Assembly: GCA_042569785.1 (NCBI GenBank)
Contig: JBHPGW010000041.1
Location: forward strand, 1-22,787
Length of the DNA: 22,787 bases
Reading direction: 5' to 3'
Origin: JBHPGW01 sp042569785
GTDB taxonomy: Bacteria > Planctomycetota > Phycisphaerae > Sedimentisphaerales > Anaerobacaceae
Below are positions 1 to 8,311 of the stretch, piece after piece; position 1 is the first letter of the stretch, and the number at the start of each line of letters is the position of its first letter. The position numbers and the translations under genes are program-made. The notes beneath the pieces are model-generated. The model was given only the letters and a program-made list of their open reading frames with translations, had not been told where the DNA came from and did not search any database.

Positions 1-175
1 TGTTATTTTGCAAGACGTTACACATCGCCAAACTCACAACGTCCGGACAGTAGTGGGTTCAAATGATAAAAAAAGTTACAAAATAAAAATTTTCTTAATC
101 TATATATACCGTTTTGGCTTCGCTATCTGATAAAGACTGGTCTATCCATCTATTTACAAACAGGAGTGCTGCAAG

Positions 176-1894
176 GTGGTAATTTCAAGCACAGATAGCC
201 GTATATTCAGAATTGAGCCGGGATTGGCAGGCCTAACCGACGAACAGTTAAAAGCAGCTCGCAGCGAAGCCCAAAAGCAGAGGATCGGCCTGCACGAAAG
301 CATAATTAAGCTCGGGTTTCTAAGTGAAAGAGACTTTCTGGTAGCTGCTGCCAAAAAGTCCGGCATTGGATTTGTCGAGATTAGCGGCGATAATATAGCC
401 GATGACGCCCTGGAAGCGGTCACCGCCAATATCGCTTCTTACTATAGTATCATACCAATAAAGATCACCAATAAGACTCTCCTGGTTGCCACCTCGAACC
501 CATTTATTGAAACAATAAAAAGTGAGATCCAGTTCGCTCTGGATAATTCACACGATCTTGAATTTGTTCTGGCTACATCCTCGGCGATTGAAAATGCTGT
601 TCGCAAATCCTATGGTCTGGCGGCAGCTACGGTTGAACAGATGGTTACCGACCAGACAATCGAGAAGGCCCAGGCTGACAAAGAAGACCTTATCGATCAG
701 GACAAGGCCTACGATGCTTCTGTAATAAAGCTGGTCAACCAGTTATTAGCTGACGCTGTCAGTTCAGACGCCACCGACATTCATATCGAACCTTATGAAA
801 ATCAATTAAAAGCCAAATACAGGATCGATGGTATGCTGCATGATGTCGCCCTGCCTTCGACGGTTAGATTTTTCCGGGAAGGTATTACCAGCCGAATAAA
901 GATAATCTCAGGGCTCGACATTGCGGAAAAACGCCTGCCGCAGGATGGCCGTGCCCAGATAAATTTTTCAGACCAAAAATTTGACCTGCGAATTTCCATT
1001 CTTCCGACAAGGTACGGCGAAGCGATAAACATACGTATTCTTCCGCAAAGCAGACTCATTATGGAACTGGCATCTCTGGGGATGGCTGAAGGGAATATTT
1101 CATTATTAACACAACTTATCACTCGTCCTCATGGAATTATCCTCGTAACAGGGCCCACTGGCAGCGGAAAAACCACCACCCTTTATACCTGCATGCACAT
1201 GCTAAAGGGGACCAACAGGAAGATCATAACCATTGAGGACCCAATCGAATATGACATGCAGGGGCTGGTCCAAATGCAGATACATTCGCAGATCGGTTTT
1301 ACTTTCGCTGCCGCTTTGCGTTCGATGCTAAGGCACGACCCGGATATCATGCTCATCGGTGAAATCAGGGACCTTGAAACCGCCGAGACCGCCATAAGAA
1401 CAGCTCTTACCGGCCATCTGGTTTTCAGCACACTGCACACCAATGACGCGGCAAGTGCTATTACACGTTTGCTGGATATGGGAATTGAGCCTTTCCTGGC
1501 TGCATCTTCTATTGACGCGATTCTTGCGCAAAGACTTGTCCGAGTCATTTGTCCGAACTGCAAAGAACAGTGTGATCTCGAACCTGAAATGGCAACTGCT
1601 ATCAAGGCAATGACCGGAACAGATAAAATATATCCATCTTATCACGGTCGAGGCTGCTCTAAGTGCCGTTTTACCGGCTTTCACGGACGAACCGTCATAA
1701 CAGAGCTTTTGGTACTCTCTGACACTATCCGCCAAATGACTATTGACAGAAAACACTCGAACCAGATCGACTCACAAGCTCGCAGCGAAGGCATGGTTTC
1801 ACTATTTAAAAACGGCTTAGAAAAAGTCGCGCAACAAATAACCACATATCAGGAAATTCTGAGGGTAACCAAGGGAACCGTGATTACAGAATAA
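176..1894 (+). CDS. gspE: Type II secretion assembly ATPase GspE
   Basis: Cytoplasmic hexameric ATPase that powers pseudopilus assembly in type II secretion; 572 aa, slightly longer than usual. The N-terminal ~150 residues fit the GspE/PilB N-domain. The catalytic half shows a Walker A motif GPTGSGKTTT (residues 326-335, Lys332), a Walker B region LIGEIRD followed by TAETA, and a tetracysteine zinc site CPNC (459-462) and CSKC (494-497), all typical of GspE/PilB. The start is GTG at 176, chosen because AGGAG (162-166) lies 9 nt upstream and no ATG fits. It is the first gene of an 11-gene cluster, 6 nt before gspF. PilB of type IV pili is the alternative; the following gspG and secretin genes favour T2SS. 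Confidence 0.95.
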   Translation: MVISSTDSRIFRIEPGLAGLTDEQLKAARSEAQKQRIGLHESIIKLGFLSERDFLVAAAKKSGIGFVEISGDNIADDALEAVTANIASYYSIIPIKITNKTLLVATSNPFIETIKSEIQFALDNSHDLEFVLATSSAIENAVRKSYGLAAATVEQMVTDQTIEKAQADKEDLIDQDKAYDASVIKLVNQLLADAVSSDATDIHIEPYENQLKAKYRIDGMLHDVALPSTVRFFREGITSRIKIISGLDIAEKRLPQDGRAQINFSDQKFDLRISILPTRYGEAINIRILPQSRLIMELASLGMAEGNISLLTQLITRPHGIILVTGPTGSGKTTTLYTCMHMLKGTNRKIITIEDPIEYDMQGLVQMQIHSQIGFTFAAALRSMLRHDPDIMLIGEIRDLETAETAIRTALTGHLVFSTLHTNDAASAITRLLDMGIEPFLAASSIDAILAQRLVRVICPNCKEQCDLEPEMATAIKAMTGTDKIYPSYHGRGCSKCRFTGFHGRTVITELLVLSDTIRQMTIDRKHSNQIDSQARSEGMVSLFKNGLEKVAQQITTYQEILRVTKGTVITE

Positions 1895-1900
1895 GTTTCT

Positions 1901-3115
1901 ATGCTAACTTTTCAATACAAAGCAAAGAATATAAGCGGCAAGGTCTTTACCGGCCAACTACCTGCCCAGCATCGCGCCGCTGCGGTGACAGTTCTAAGAC
2001 AAAAAAACTTTTTTCCACTCACCGTAGAGCGACAAACACGCTTAGCTGCCATTTTCAATAAAAAAACAACATTGGCAAATCGTGTTAGTGTAAAAGAGAA
2101 AGCGGTATTTACTCGGCAATTGTCTACACTGCTAAAAGCTGGAATGCAGTTAACGATCGCGTTAAAAACTTTATCCGAGCAAACACACAACAAATACCTG
2201 GTAACCGTCATAACCCGGATATACAGTGACATCGAACAGTCCAGTCCATTATCAGAGGCGATGGCCAAACACCCGAAAATCTTTTCCAGCGTTTATACCG
2301 CCATTATCGAAGCAGCTGAACAATCAGGAGCCTTACCTGAGACCCTTACCGTACTGAGTTCTCGACTAAAAGCACAGGCCGAGGTTAATTCACGGATCAA
2401 GTCAAGTCTTTTGTACCCGGTTTTTTTGCTTGTGGTAAGTATTCTGGTTGTTGCGGTATTAATGATGTTCGTGATACCAAAATTTATCGAACTTTTCGTA
2501 AACGCAAACCAGGCTTTACCGCTGCCAACTAAAATCCTGATCGAGATAACAGATTTATTAAAGAGTTCCTGGTGGCTGCTTTTAACCTCGATCGCAACGA
2601 TTATCTGTATAGTAATAACCGCATTAAAAAACCAGCGTTTCAAACTTTTTATTGATTCACTTTCGCTTCGGCTCCCGCTGATCGGAACATTAAACGCCAA
2701 ACTCCAGCTTGCCCGTTTCACAAGAACACTTGGCTCACTTCTAAATGGCGGGGTCAATATACTATCGGCTATTAGTACAACCAAAAAAACTACCAACAAC
2801 ACTGCCTTTGCAAAAGCTATCGTCGAGATCAAACGAAGTATTCTAAAGGGCAGTACGCTGGCAAAGGCAATGGCTACACAGAGACATTTCGACCGGATAA
2901 CCACCAACATGGTCGCTGTCGGTGAAGACACAGGGACACTCGACGAAATGCTGCTCGATATAGCACAAATGCACGAGCAGGAGAGTGAAGCGACAATAAA
3001 CTCAATAACAACACTATTGGGGCCGCTTATGATCATGGCGTTAGGGTTGATCATAGGCTTTGTCGTCATGGCGATATTAATGCCAATTTTTGAAACAGGT
3101 TCAATGGTAGGCTAA
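1901..3115 (+). CDS. gspF: Type II secretion inner-membrane platform protein GspF
   Basis: Polytopic inner-membrane protein at the centre of the T2SS platform, which couples the GspE ATPase to pseudopilus growth. At 404 aa it is the normal family length. Two homologous T2SSF domains can be seen: the first around residues 65-190 (VFTRQLSTLLKAGMQL), the second around 265-395 (FTRTLGSLLNGGVNIL), each followed by conserved GEDTGTL- or EQSGALPETL-like segments. Hydrophobic stretches lie near 165-190, 218-240 and 370-397. The N-terminal FQYKAKNISGK is the usual GspF opening. No clear Shine-Dalgarno site precedes ATG 1901, so translation may be coupled to gspE, which ends 6 nt upstream. Confidence 0.95.
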   Translation: MLTFQYKAKNISGKVFTGQLPAQHRAAAVTVLRQKNFFPLTVERQTRLAAIFNKKTTLANRVSVKEKAVFTRQLSTLLKAGMQLTIALKTLSEQTHNKYLVTVITRIYSDIEQSSPLSEAMAKHPKIFSSVYTAIIEAAEQSGALPETLTVLSSRLKAQAEVNSRIKSSLLYPVFLLVVSILVVAVLMMFVIPKFIELFVNANQALPLPTKILIEITDLLKSSWWLLLTSIATIICIVITALKNQRFKLFIDSLSLRLPLIGTLNAKLQLARFTRTLGSLLNGGVNILSAISTTKKTTNNTAFAKAIVEIKRSILKGSTLAKAMATQRHFDRITTNMVAVGEDTGTLDEMLLDIAQMHEQESEATINSITTLLGPLMIMALGLIIGFVVMAILMPIFETGSMVG

Positions 3116-3130
3116 AGGAGAAAGGCAAAA

Positions 3131-3577
3131 ATGAAAAAAAACAAAACCAAAGGCTTTACACTCATAGAGCTGCTGCTTGTCATCACTATAATCTCAGTGC
3201 TCGCCGCGGTTGTCATGCCTCGATTTTTTGGCAGAAGTCGTGAAGCCAGAGTAGTAGCCGCAAGACAAACCATCATTGGAACATTCGGTATCGCTCTGGA
3301 TCTCTTTGAGCAAGATACAGGCAGATACCCGGCAACCAGCGAAGGATTACGAGCTCTTGTTATAAATCCACAGATACCCGGCTGGCGAGGCCCGTATCTT
3401 AAAACTACTACCATCCCCCTTGATCCATGGTCAAATCAATACAAATACAGTTACCCGAGTGAACTGACAAGTTCGGAATTTCTATACGATATTATCTCAG
3501 CCGGGCCCGACGGGACACTCGGCAATAATGATGATGTTACAAATCATGATGAACCCACAAATAAAAAACAAATATAG
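3131..3577 (+). CDS. gspG: Major pseudopilin GspG
   Basis: Major subunit of the T2SS pseudopilus, inserted in the inner membrane and then polymerised in the periplasm. The prepilin peptidase site KG/FTLIELLL is at residues 7-16 with Glu at +5, followed by the hydrophobic helix. The C-terminal half carries the GspG hallmarks: GRYPATSEGLRAL, GPYLK, DPWSNQYKY and SAGPDGTLGNNDD; the last is the calcium-binding loop region. The 148 aa length is normal. AAAGG and AAGGAG lie upstream of ATG 3131. The 3' end overlaps the next pseudopilin gene. The processing peptidase (GspO/PilD) is not encoded in this window and must be elsewhere. Confidence 0.95.
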   Translation: MKKNKTKGFTLIELLLVITIISVLAAVVMPRFFGRSREARVVAARQTIIGTFGIALDLFEQDTGRYPATSEGLRALVINPQIPGWRGPYLKTTTIPLDPWSNQYKYSYPSELTSSEFLYDIISAGPDGTLGNNDDVTNHDEPTNKKQI

Positions 3578-4055
3578 AACTGACTGCTCTAAAGGCTTTA
3601 CGCTCTTCGAGCTTATAATTGTCTTAGCGATTATTTCAGCTATGACCTGTGTTATTATTCCTTTTGCTTCAAGGAGCAATAATAGCTTGAAGGTCACCGA
3701 GCACAGCCGTGACATCGCCCAGACCATAAGGTTCGCGATCGATTTGGCACAAAGTACTTACAGCCCGATCAAATTCGTGATCGAGACGAAAAGCAAATGC
3801 TATTATCTTCAGCAATCAGATCAAAGTAGTAACTTTGAGCCACTAAAGAGTTACTTAGGTTCGCCCAGATATTTTGATAAACGAATCCATATCGTTGATA
3901 CCGAAGGTATGGACGCTGATAGCAAGGGTTTTTCCTTGATATTTGACCCTGGAAAGCCTTGGCCAAAAGCAAGCTTTACTCTTTCGACAACAGATGTGGA
4001 GAAGACAATAAAAATAAATGCTAAAGGTGTTCAGATTGAAGAAGCAAGCATATAG
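3549..4055 (+). CDS. gspH: Minor pseudopilin, GspH-like
   Basis: Minor pseudopilin, 168 aa from ATG 3549 (ATGs at 3528, 3531 and 3546 are also in frame). The prepilin cleavage site is SKG/FTLFELIIV with Glu at +5, followed by a hydrophobic helix. The rest is weakly conserved, as is usual for GspH; the assignment rests on the leader, the size and the position between gspG and gspI. The start overlaps the end of gspG by 29 nt, suggesting translational coupling. The subunit identity (H rather than another minor pseudopilin) is inferred from gene order. Being a pseudopilin is well supported. Confidence 0.85.
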   Translation: MNPQIKNKYRTDCSKGFTLFELIIVLAIISAMTCVIIPFASRSNNSLKVTEHSRDIAQTIRFAIDLAQSTYSPIKFVIETKSKCYYLQQSDQSSNFEPLKSYLGSPRYFDKRIHIVDTEGMDADSKGFSLIFDPGKPWPKASFTLSTTDVEKTIKINAKGVQIEEASI

Positions 4056-4443
4056 AGGATTATCCGCTCAGCAACAAAGTAAGACAAATGCTGCGCACGG
4101 CTTTACCATGGTAGAGGTAATCGTAGCTATTGCGATACTAAGCACTTCTATGCTTGCCGTCTTCGGGGTATTACGAACCTGTTTGGCCGCTGACAGTCGC
4201 AGCCGAATGCTTACGAGATCGGTTCTACTAGCAGAGAGCCTGATGACAGAGACTATGCTCAAAAGAAATATTACCTACGAGACTACGCAAGGCAGCAAAG
4301 GACCATTTAACTGGCAGATCCAAGTCGCTCCAACGCAGATGGATAACCTGGGGGCTGTTTGCGTGCAGGTAAAATGGCCCCGACAACAGCAATATGAACT
4401 GTTTTCACTTGTTCATAACCCAGCGGTACTGGAGGGTAATTAA
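4018..4443 (+). CDS. gspI: Minor pseudopilin GspI
   Basis: Minor pseudopilin of about 141 aa that would form the pseudopilus tip with GspJ and GspK. The leader cleavage site HG/FTMVEVIVAIAIL has Glu at +5. The downstream LLAESLMTE is typical of GspI. A later segment PFNWQIQV also matches the family pattern. The start is uncertain: ATG 4018 overlaps gspH by 38 nt and has no close Shine-Dalgarno site, while TTG 4036 has AAAGG (4023-4027) 8 nt upstream and would give a leader six residues shorter. gspJ begins 1 nt after its stop. Confidence 0.9.
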   Translation: MLKVFRLKKQAYRGLSAQQQSKTNAAHGFTMVEVIVAIAILSTSMLAVFGVLRTCLAADSRSRMLTRSVLLAESLMTETMLKRNITYETTQGSKGPFNWQIQVAPTQMDNLGAVCVQVKWPRQQQYELFSLVHNPAVLEGN

Positions 4444-4444
4444 C

Positions 4445-5086
4445 ATGGCTACAAAGCAAAACGGCTTTACCCTTATAGAGATACTGATCGCTATGGTAAT
4501 AACTTCTGTTCTGGTTTTAGGCCTGCATGCGGCATTTGGGCAAGCTCGATTGCTGCAGTCAAGGATCCAAGATAATCGGGATGCTTATCAACAGAGCCGT
4601 TTGTTTTTTGAAACTGTGCGAACCGAACTTGCCTGCCTTTATTTCCCAAAGGCCGGCGACGAACAGGAGCTAAAACCGTTTAGCCTTTCAACTTTGTCTG
4701 ATGGCACAACCCAGCTTACTTTTTACACGTTAAATCCTGCCTGGCAAAATTCACCAATGGCCTGCCGAAGCGCAAAGGTGACTTATCTTTTTGCCGAGGA
4801 CCCCCAAGCTGAACATAAAATTCTTACAAGAACCCAGGCAAGCTGTTCCGGGGAAAAAGTAATAGCTCAGGAGAGTAAAGAGACAATTTTAGACAGACTG
4901 AGCCAGTTCAATGTCTGGGCACTTGATCCCAATAGCGATGTTGAATCCGATTCGTGGAAGAGAAATCTGGCCTCTGAAACAACGCCGCCAAAAGTGGTAA
5001 AGATAGAACTGAAATGGCCTCAGCTTGAAAAGCAAAGCGAGCTTAACTTTCAAACGAGTATAAAAATCCATTGTCAAAATCAATGA
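4445..5086 (+). CDS. gspJ: Minor pseudopilin GspJ
   Basis: Minor pseudopilin, 213 aa from ATG 4445. This start has GGAGGG (4431-4436) 8 nt upstream and places the peptidase site at NG/FTLIEILIAM with Glu at +5; the longer open frame from 4394 runs inside gspI and would give an oversized leader. The mature part contains the GspJ-type stretch of alternating strands and the closing motif PPKVVKIELKW. It follows gspI by 1 nt and precedes gspK by 9 nt, as in canonical I-J-K tip modules. Confidence 0.9.
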   Translation: MATKQNGFTLIEILIAMVITSVLVLGLHAAFGQARLLQSRIQDNRDAYQQSRLFFETVRTELACLYFPKAGDEQELKPFSLSTLSDGTTQLTFYTLNPAWQNSPMACRSAKVTYLFAEDPQAEHKILTRTQASCSGEKVIAQESKETILDRLSQFNVWALDPNSDVESDSWKRNLASETTPPKVVKIELKWPQLEKQSELNFQTSIKIHCQNQ

Positions 5087-5095
5087 TCGGCTTAA

Positions 5096-6130
5096 ATGAA
5101 AAAAACATCTACCAAAAAAAGGGCCAGCGTATTGATCCTGGTACTGATAGTCATATCAAATATGACTATTATTGCCGTTGGTCTGGCTTATAGAACTCGT
5201 GTAGAGATAAAACTGGCACATACCTCAGCTCAGAGGGTAAAAACCCATTATCTTGCTCTTGCAGGGCTGCAGCGATGTATCGCGATCTTAAGCGACTCCG
5301 AACTTACCGCAGAACGTACAGCTGTAATTTGCCGAACAGGGATATTAAACGGTAAAGCAAAGTTGTTCGAGCAGCTAAAAGTTAAGCCGAACAGACAGAT
5401 GCAATTATTGTATTGGATCAAAGATGAGGCGTCTCTTTGGGACCTGAATAATTCTGATTCAGCGAGCTGGGAAGATTCCGACTTAGTCAGCAGAGAACAA
5501 AGGGCCGGCATTCTCGACTGGGCAGACGCAGACAGTGATACCAATCCTGACGGCGCTGAGACGGACTTTTATGAGAATCTCGAATCATCTTATATCTGTA
5601 AAAATGGGCCATTCGTTAGCATGAAGGAATTATTATTTGTTAAGGGCGTAACTTATGACAATTATCTCGGCAGCCTTTTAAACAGTGAATTAAAACAAAA
5701 TCTTGTTGGTGCTGAAGATGGCCAAAGACTCTTCGAAGGCGATTCGGTCGAGGAAATAGGTTTTGTTAATTTGTTTACGGTTTTTGGTGACAGTAAACTG
5801 AATATTAACACGGTATCGAGACAGATACTTTCAGCTTTGCCCGGGTTGGATGAGCAGGTAGCCGACACCGTTTTGGCTTATCGTTATGGCCCAGACGGTC
5901 AGGACAACACCGATGACGAGATATATTTCGAAAATATAGAGTCAATTTCACAGATCGAAGGCTTGACACAATTGCAAGCCGAACTTTTGCAGCAATACTG
6001 CCGTTTTAATTCGAATACTTTCAGAATTTTCTCCTTTTCAAATGTAAGAGGCTATAAGTGTTTTTTGATGGCAACAGTTAAAGTTACTGAGAATAAACCA
6101 CAAATTTTATGCGTTGAGAGGCTCTTATAA
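5096..6130 (+). CDS. gspK: Pseudopilus tip protein GspK
   Basis: Large minor pseudopilin (344 aa) that caps the pseudopilus. It has a short basic leader and a hydrophobic helix at residues 11-31. The probable cleavage is after Ala10 (KKRA/SVLIL), and the +5 residue is Leu, not Glu. Lack of Glu+5 is the known family trait of GspK and fits a tip subunit. Around residues 235-265 the motif LNINTVSRQILSALPGL followed by a helix-hairpin-helix-like segment is the usual GspK core. A DGQDNTDDE segment resembles an acidic metal-binding loop (inference). The stop overlaps the next ATG by one base (TAATG). Confidence 0.9.
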   Translation: MKKTSTKKRASVLILVLIVISNMTIIAVGLAYRTRVEIKLAHTSAQRVKTHYLALAGLQRCIAILSDSELTAERTAVICRTGILNGKAKLFEQLKVKPNRQMQLLYWIKDEASLWDLNNSDSASWEDSDLVSREQRAGILDWADADSDTNPDGAETDFYENLESSYICKNGPFVSMKELLFVKGVTYDNYLGSLLNSELKQNLVGAEDGQRLFEGDSVEEIGFVNLFTVFGDSKLNINTVSRQILSALPGLDEQVADTVLAYRYGPDGQDNTDDEIYFENIESISQIEGLTQLQAELLQQYCRFNSNTFRIFSFSNVRGYKCFLMATVKVTENKPQILCVERLL

Positions 6131-7233
6131 TGAAACTTAACCGAATCAAGACTGAATGGGCCTCGCTTAGATTTACGGTGGATAGACAGATAATAGTCTG
6201 CGTCAAATCAACTGATACTTTTAAATGCATATACTTTGAGAGCCGCGAACAACTTAAACGGGCGATTGACAGGAAAAAGATATCTGTCAAAAACTGGACT
6301 GTTTCTGTGCTGAGCAACTGCTGTATCTCTAAACCTCTCGAACTTCCAGCCAATGATCTTAGCGAAGCCTTTAAGATGGCCGAATTCGAACTTGGCTCTC
6401 TTGTGCCAATCCCTCCTGAGACACTTATATACGGATGCAGCGCGGTCAAATCTGAGGGTGATCTATTCAGAGTACTTGTACACATTGTTAAGACAAAAGT
6501 AATTGAGGAGATTCTAAAAGAATATAAAGCGATCGGTATCGCTCCTGCAAGAGTGATGGTTGATTCTGTTGTTATGGACAACCAGCCCGAATATAAGCCG
6601 GAAATTATTTTTTATAATGATCAAGCCGTATGTCAGATCGAGACTTTGACCTGTGATGCTATCGTCGCCGAAGGGCTTCTAAAAGCCGCCGAAAAACCTG
6701 ATTTTCAATACCTGAATTTCTTGCCTAAGAAACTGCTGAAAAAGGCTCATCAAAGAAAACTGCTTATAAATTCAGCTGTAACAGCGATACTTGCCATACT
6801 TGTCATTTTTTCATTTTGGCTGAACTTTGCAATGACCAACTGGCGAATTGACAGAGCATGCAAACAGATAAAGGCACAGATCGCACCGGTTGAACATATC
6901 GCTTCAAGTGTCGAGAGCAAGCGTCAGCGGGTTAAAGCCATACAAAAACAACTATCCAACCGTGACCAGATCAGTCAGATATTGCGTGAACTTTATAAAT
7001 ACAGCCCCAGAGCTATTTCAATAAGCCAATTGCAATTTACCTCTCGCAGCGGGGCTGCAAATATAAATATTAAGGGCCAGGCCAATTCGCTTTCAAATGC
7101 CTTTGAATATTCGGATGCGATGAAAAATGCCGACCTGCTGAGCAACATCCAGATCATAAATGCTCAGCAAATCTCCAGACCCGGTGGAAGTATTGTGGAA
7201 TTCAAGGCTGATTGCCTGATCAGGAGCAGATAA
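6130..7233 (+). CDS. gspL: T2SS inner-membrane protein GspL (PilM/PilN-like)
   Basis: Bitopic inner-membrane protein, 367 aa. The cytoplasmic N-terminal ~205 residues have an actin-like PilM/GspL flavour, with segments FKMAEFELGSLVPIPPETL and a later APARVMVDSVV. One membrane segment lies at ~211-235, followed by a periplasmic coiled-coil and a PilN-like domain ending near 365. In T2SS this subunit links the GspE ATPase to GspM and the periplasm. It starts at ATG 6130, overlapping gspK by 1 nt, with GAGAGG (6116-6121) 8 nt upstream. Sequence conservation is low, so the name rests on topology and on its place between gspK and gspM. Confidence 0.8.
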   Translation: MKLNRIKTEWASLRFTVDRQIIVCVKSTDTFKCIYFESREQLKRAIDRKKISVKNWTVSVLSNCCISKPLELPANDLSEAFKMAEFELGSLVPIPPETLIYGCSAVKSEGDLFRVLVHIVKTKVIEEILKEYKAIGIAPARVMVDSVVMDNQPEYKPEIIFYNDQAVCQIETLTCDAIVAEGLLKAAEKPDFQYLNFLPKKLLKKAHQRKLLINSAVTAILAILVIFSFWLNFAMTNWRIDRACKQIKAQIAPVEHIASSVESKRQRVKAIQKQLSNRDQISQILRELYKYSPRAISISQLQFTSRSGAANINIKGQANSLSNAFEYSDAMKNADLLSNIQIINAQQISRPGGSIVEFKADCLIRSR

Positions 7234-7237
7234 TTTA

Positions 7238-7777
7238 ATGCAATTACAAAAAGCAAAAAACCGTGAAAAACTCTGGGCTGTGATTACTGTCATATTATTA
7301 GCTGGAATTTTTATATTTACCGTGGTGATCGACCCTCAACTTAAAAAACGTCAAGGTCTTACCGAAAAGCTCGGGCAATTGCAGATTAACTTAACCAGGA
7401 TCAAGGGCGATGTCCTGGTAAAGGACAGGATAGACCAAATCTATTCTCAAATAGAACCCCTGATAGCGACTACCGGCACCGAACAGCAGCAGATCTCGGC
7501 CTTCACGCGTCAACTCAGTGATATATATTCGAAACTCAATGTCAAGATCAGGTCTGTAAAAATACTGCCGGCTACTAATGAAAACTTCTATAAACGTCTT
7601 TCGATCAAAATCGAGATGACGGGAAATGTAAAAGACTTCTTGAGATTCGTTCAAACTGTTGAAAGGCACAGTGAGCCTATAAAGATCGAGCAGTTTGATC
7701 TTAAAGCGAAGGAAACCAGAGATAATGTCCAGGTCTCTATGGTAATAAGTAAAGTTGTTTGTGGACCCAAGACATAG
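7238..7777 (+). CDS. gspM: T2SS inner-membrane protein GspM (PilO-like)
   Basis: Small bitopic membrane protein, 179 aa: short basic N-terminus, membrane segment at ~12-31, coiled-coil region ~35-90, then a ferredoxin-like PilO/GspM domain with the segments LSIKIEMTGNVKDFLRFVQTVERH and PIKIEQFDL, a classic PilO-type pattern. It would pair with GspL in the platform. It lies 4 nt after gspL, with AGGAG (7222-7226) 11 nt before ATG 7238, and 9 nt before the GspC-like gene. PilO and GspM are structural relatives; the T2SS context decides the name. Confidence 0.8.
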   Translation: MQLQKAKNREKLWAVITVILLAGIFIFTVVIDPQLKKRQGLTEKLGQLQINLTRIKGDVLVKDRIDQIYSQIEPLIATTGTEQQQISAFTRQLSDIYSKLNVKIRSVKILPATNENFYKRLSIKIEMTGNVKDFLRFVQTVERHSEPIKIEQFDLKAKETRDNVQVSMVISKVVCGPKT

Positions 7778-7786
7778 CGAGAAAAT

Positions 7787-8302
7787 ATGCTGAAGATACA
7801 CTTTGACAAAATCATAAAACGTTTCGGCCTGTGGCGCATCGTACATGTAATGTTGACTGCGGTGCTTTTAATATTGTTATGTTCAGCAGCAGTTCAAATG
7901 CTGACGCCTGTTTTAACCGGTAACTATGAAAGCCAGGTTTCTGTCAACAGTGACTTAAGCAACGTAAATACTTTATCGCAGGCATTGAACTCAGAGGGCA
8001 ATGAGCGGCCAGGCGATCTGGCTGGTATCTTCAGGGTGGGACTTTTTAAGGCGGCTACCGGCCTGCGGGACAAACCCATAGCGGATAAAACTATAGAGAG
8101 AATAAAGTCTCAGCTTAAGCTTCAGTGCATAATGGAAATAAATGGCCGGCCTGCAGCCTACATTAACATAAAGGGCAGTGGACTGCGAAAATGCTGTATC
8201 GGTGATTCTGTGAACGATCTTTTTACTGTATTGGATATAAATAAACAAAATAAAAGCGTCGAAATCTCAATTCTCGAACACAAACTAACTTTAAAGCTCT
8301 AA
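7787..8302 (+). CDS. gspC: GspC-like connector (HR domain only)
   Basis: Bitopic inner-membrane protein, 171 aa, with a membrane segment at ~20-41 and a periplasmic C-terminal domain at ~108-171. The C-terminal pattern (LQCIMEINGRPAAYINIKG, then IGDSVNDLFTVLDI and SVEISILEHKLTLKL) matches the homology region (HR) of GspC/PilP, which binds the secretin N0 domain. The chain ends right after HR; there is no PDZ or coiled-coil domain, so this is a minimal GspC. It sits directly before gspD, 9 nt apart, as expected for an interacting pair. PilP is the alternative name. Confidence 0.8.
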   Translation: MLKIHFDKIIKRFGLWRIVHVMLTAVLLILLCSAAVQMLTPVLTGNYESQVSVNSDLSNVNTLSQALNSEGNERPGDLAGIFRVGLFKAATGLRDKPIADKTIERIKSQLKLQCIMEINGRPAAYINIKGSGLRKCCIGDSVNDLFTVLDINKQNKSVEISILEHKLTLKL

Positions 8303-8311
8303 GAGGTGATT

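Noticed and set aside
76..106. A possible promoter for gspE: TTACAA (76-81) and TATATA (101-106).
   Set aside because: The spacer is 19 nt and the region is AT-rich; the match is too weak to call.
2..130. An open frame of about 42 codons running in from the left edge (frame 2).
   Set aside because: The translation is low-complexity and K/I-rich, lacks any recognised motif, and is short enough to occur by chance in AT-rich DNA.
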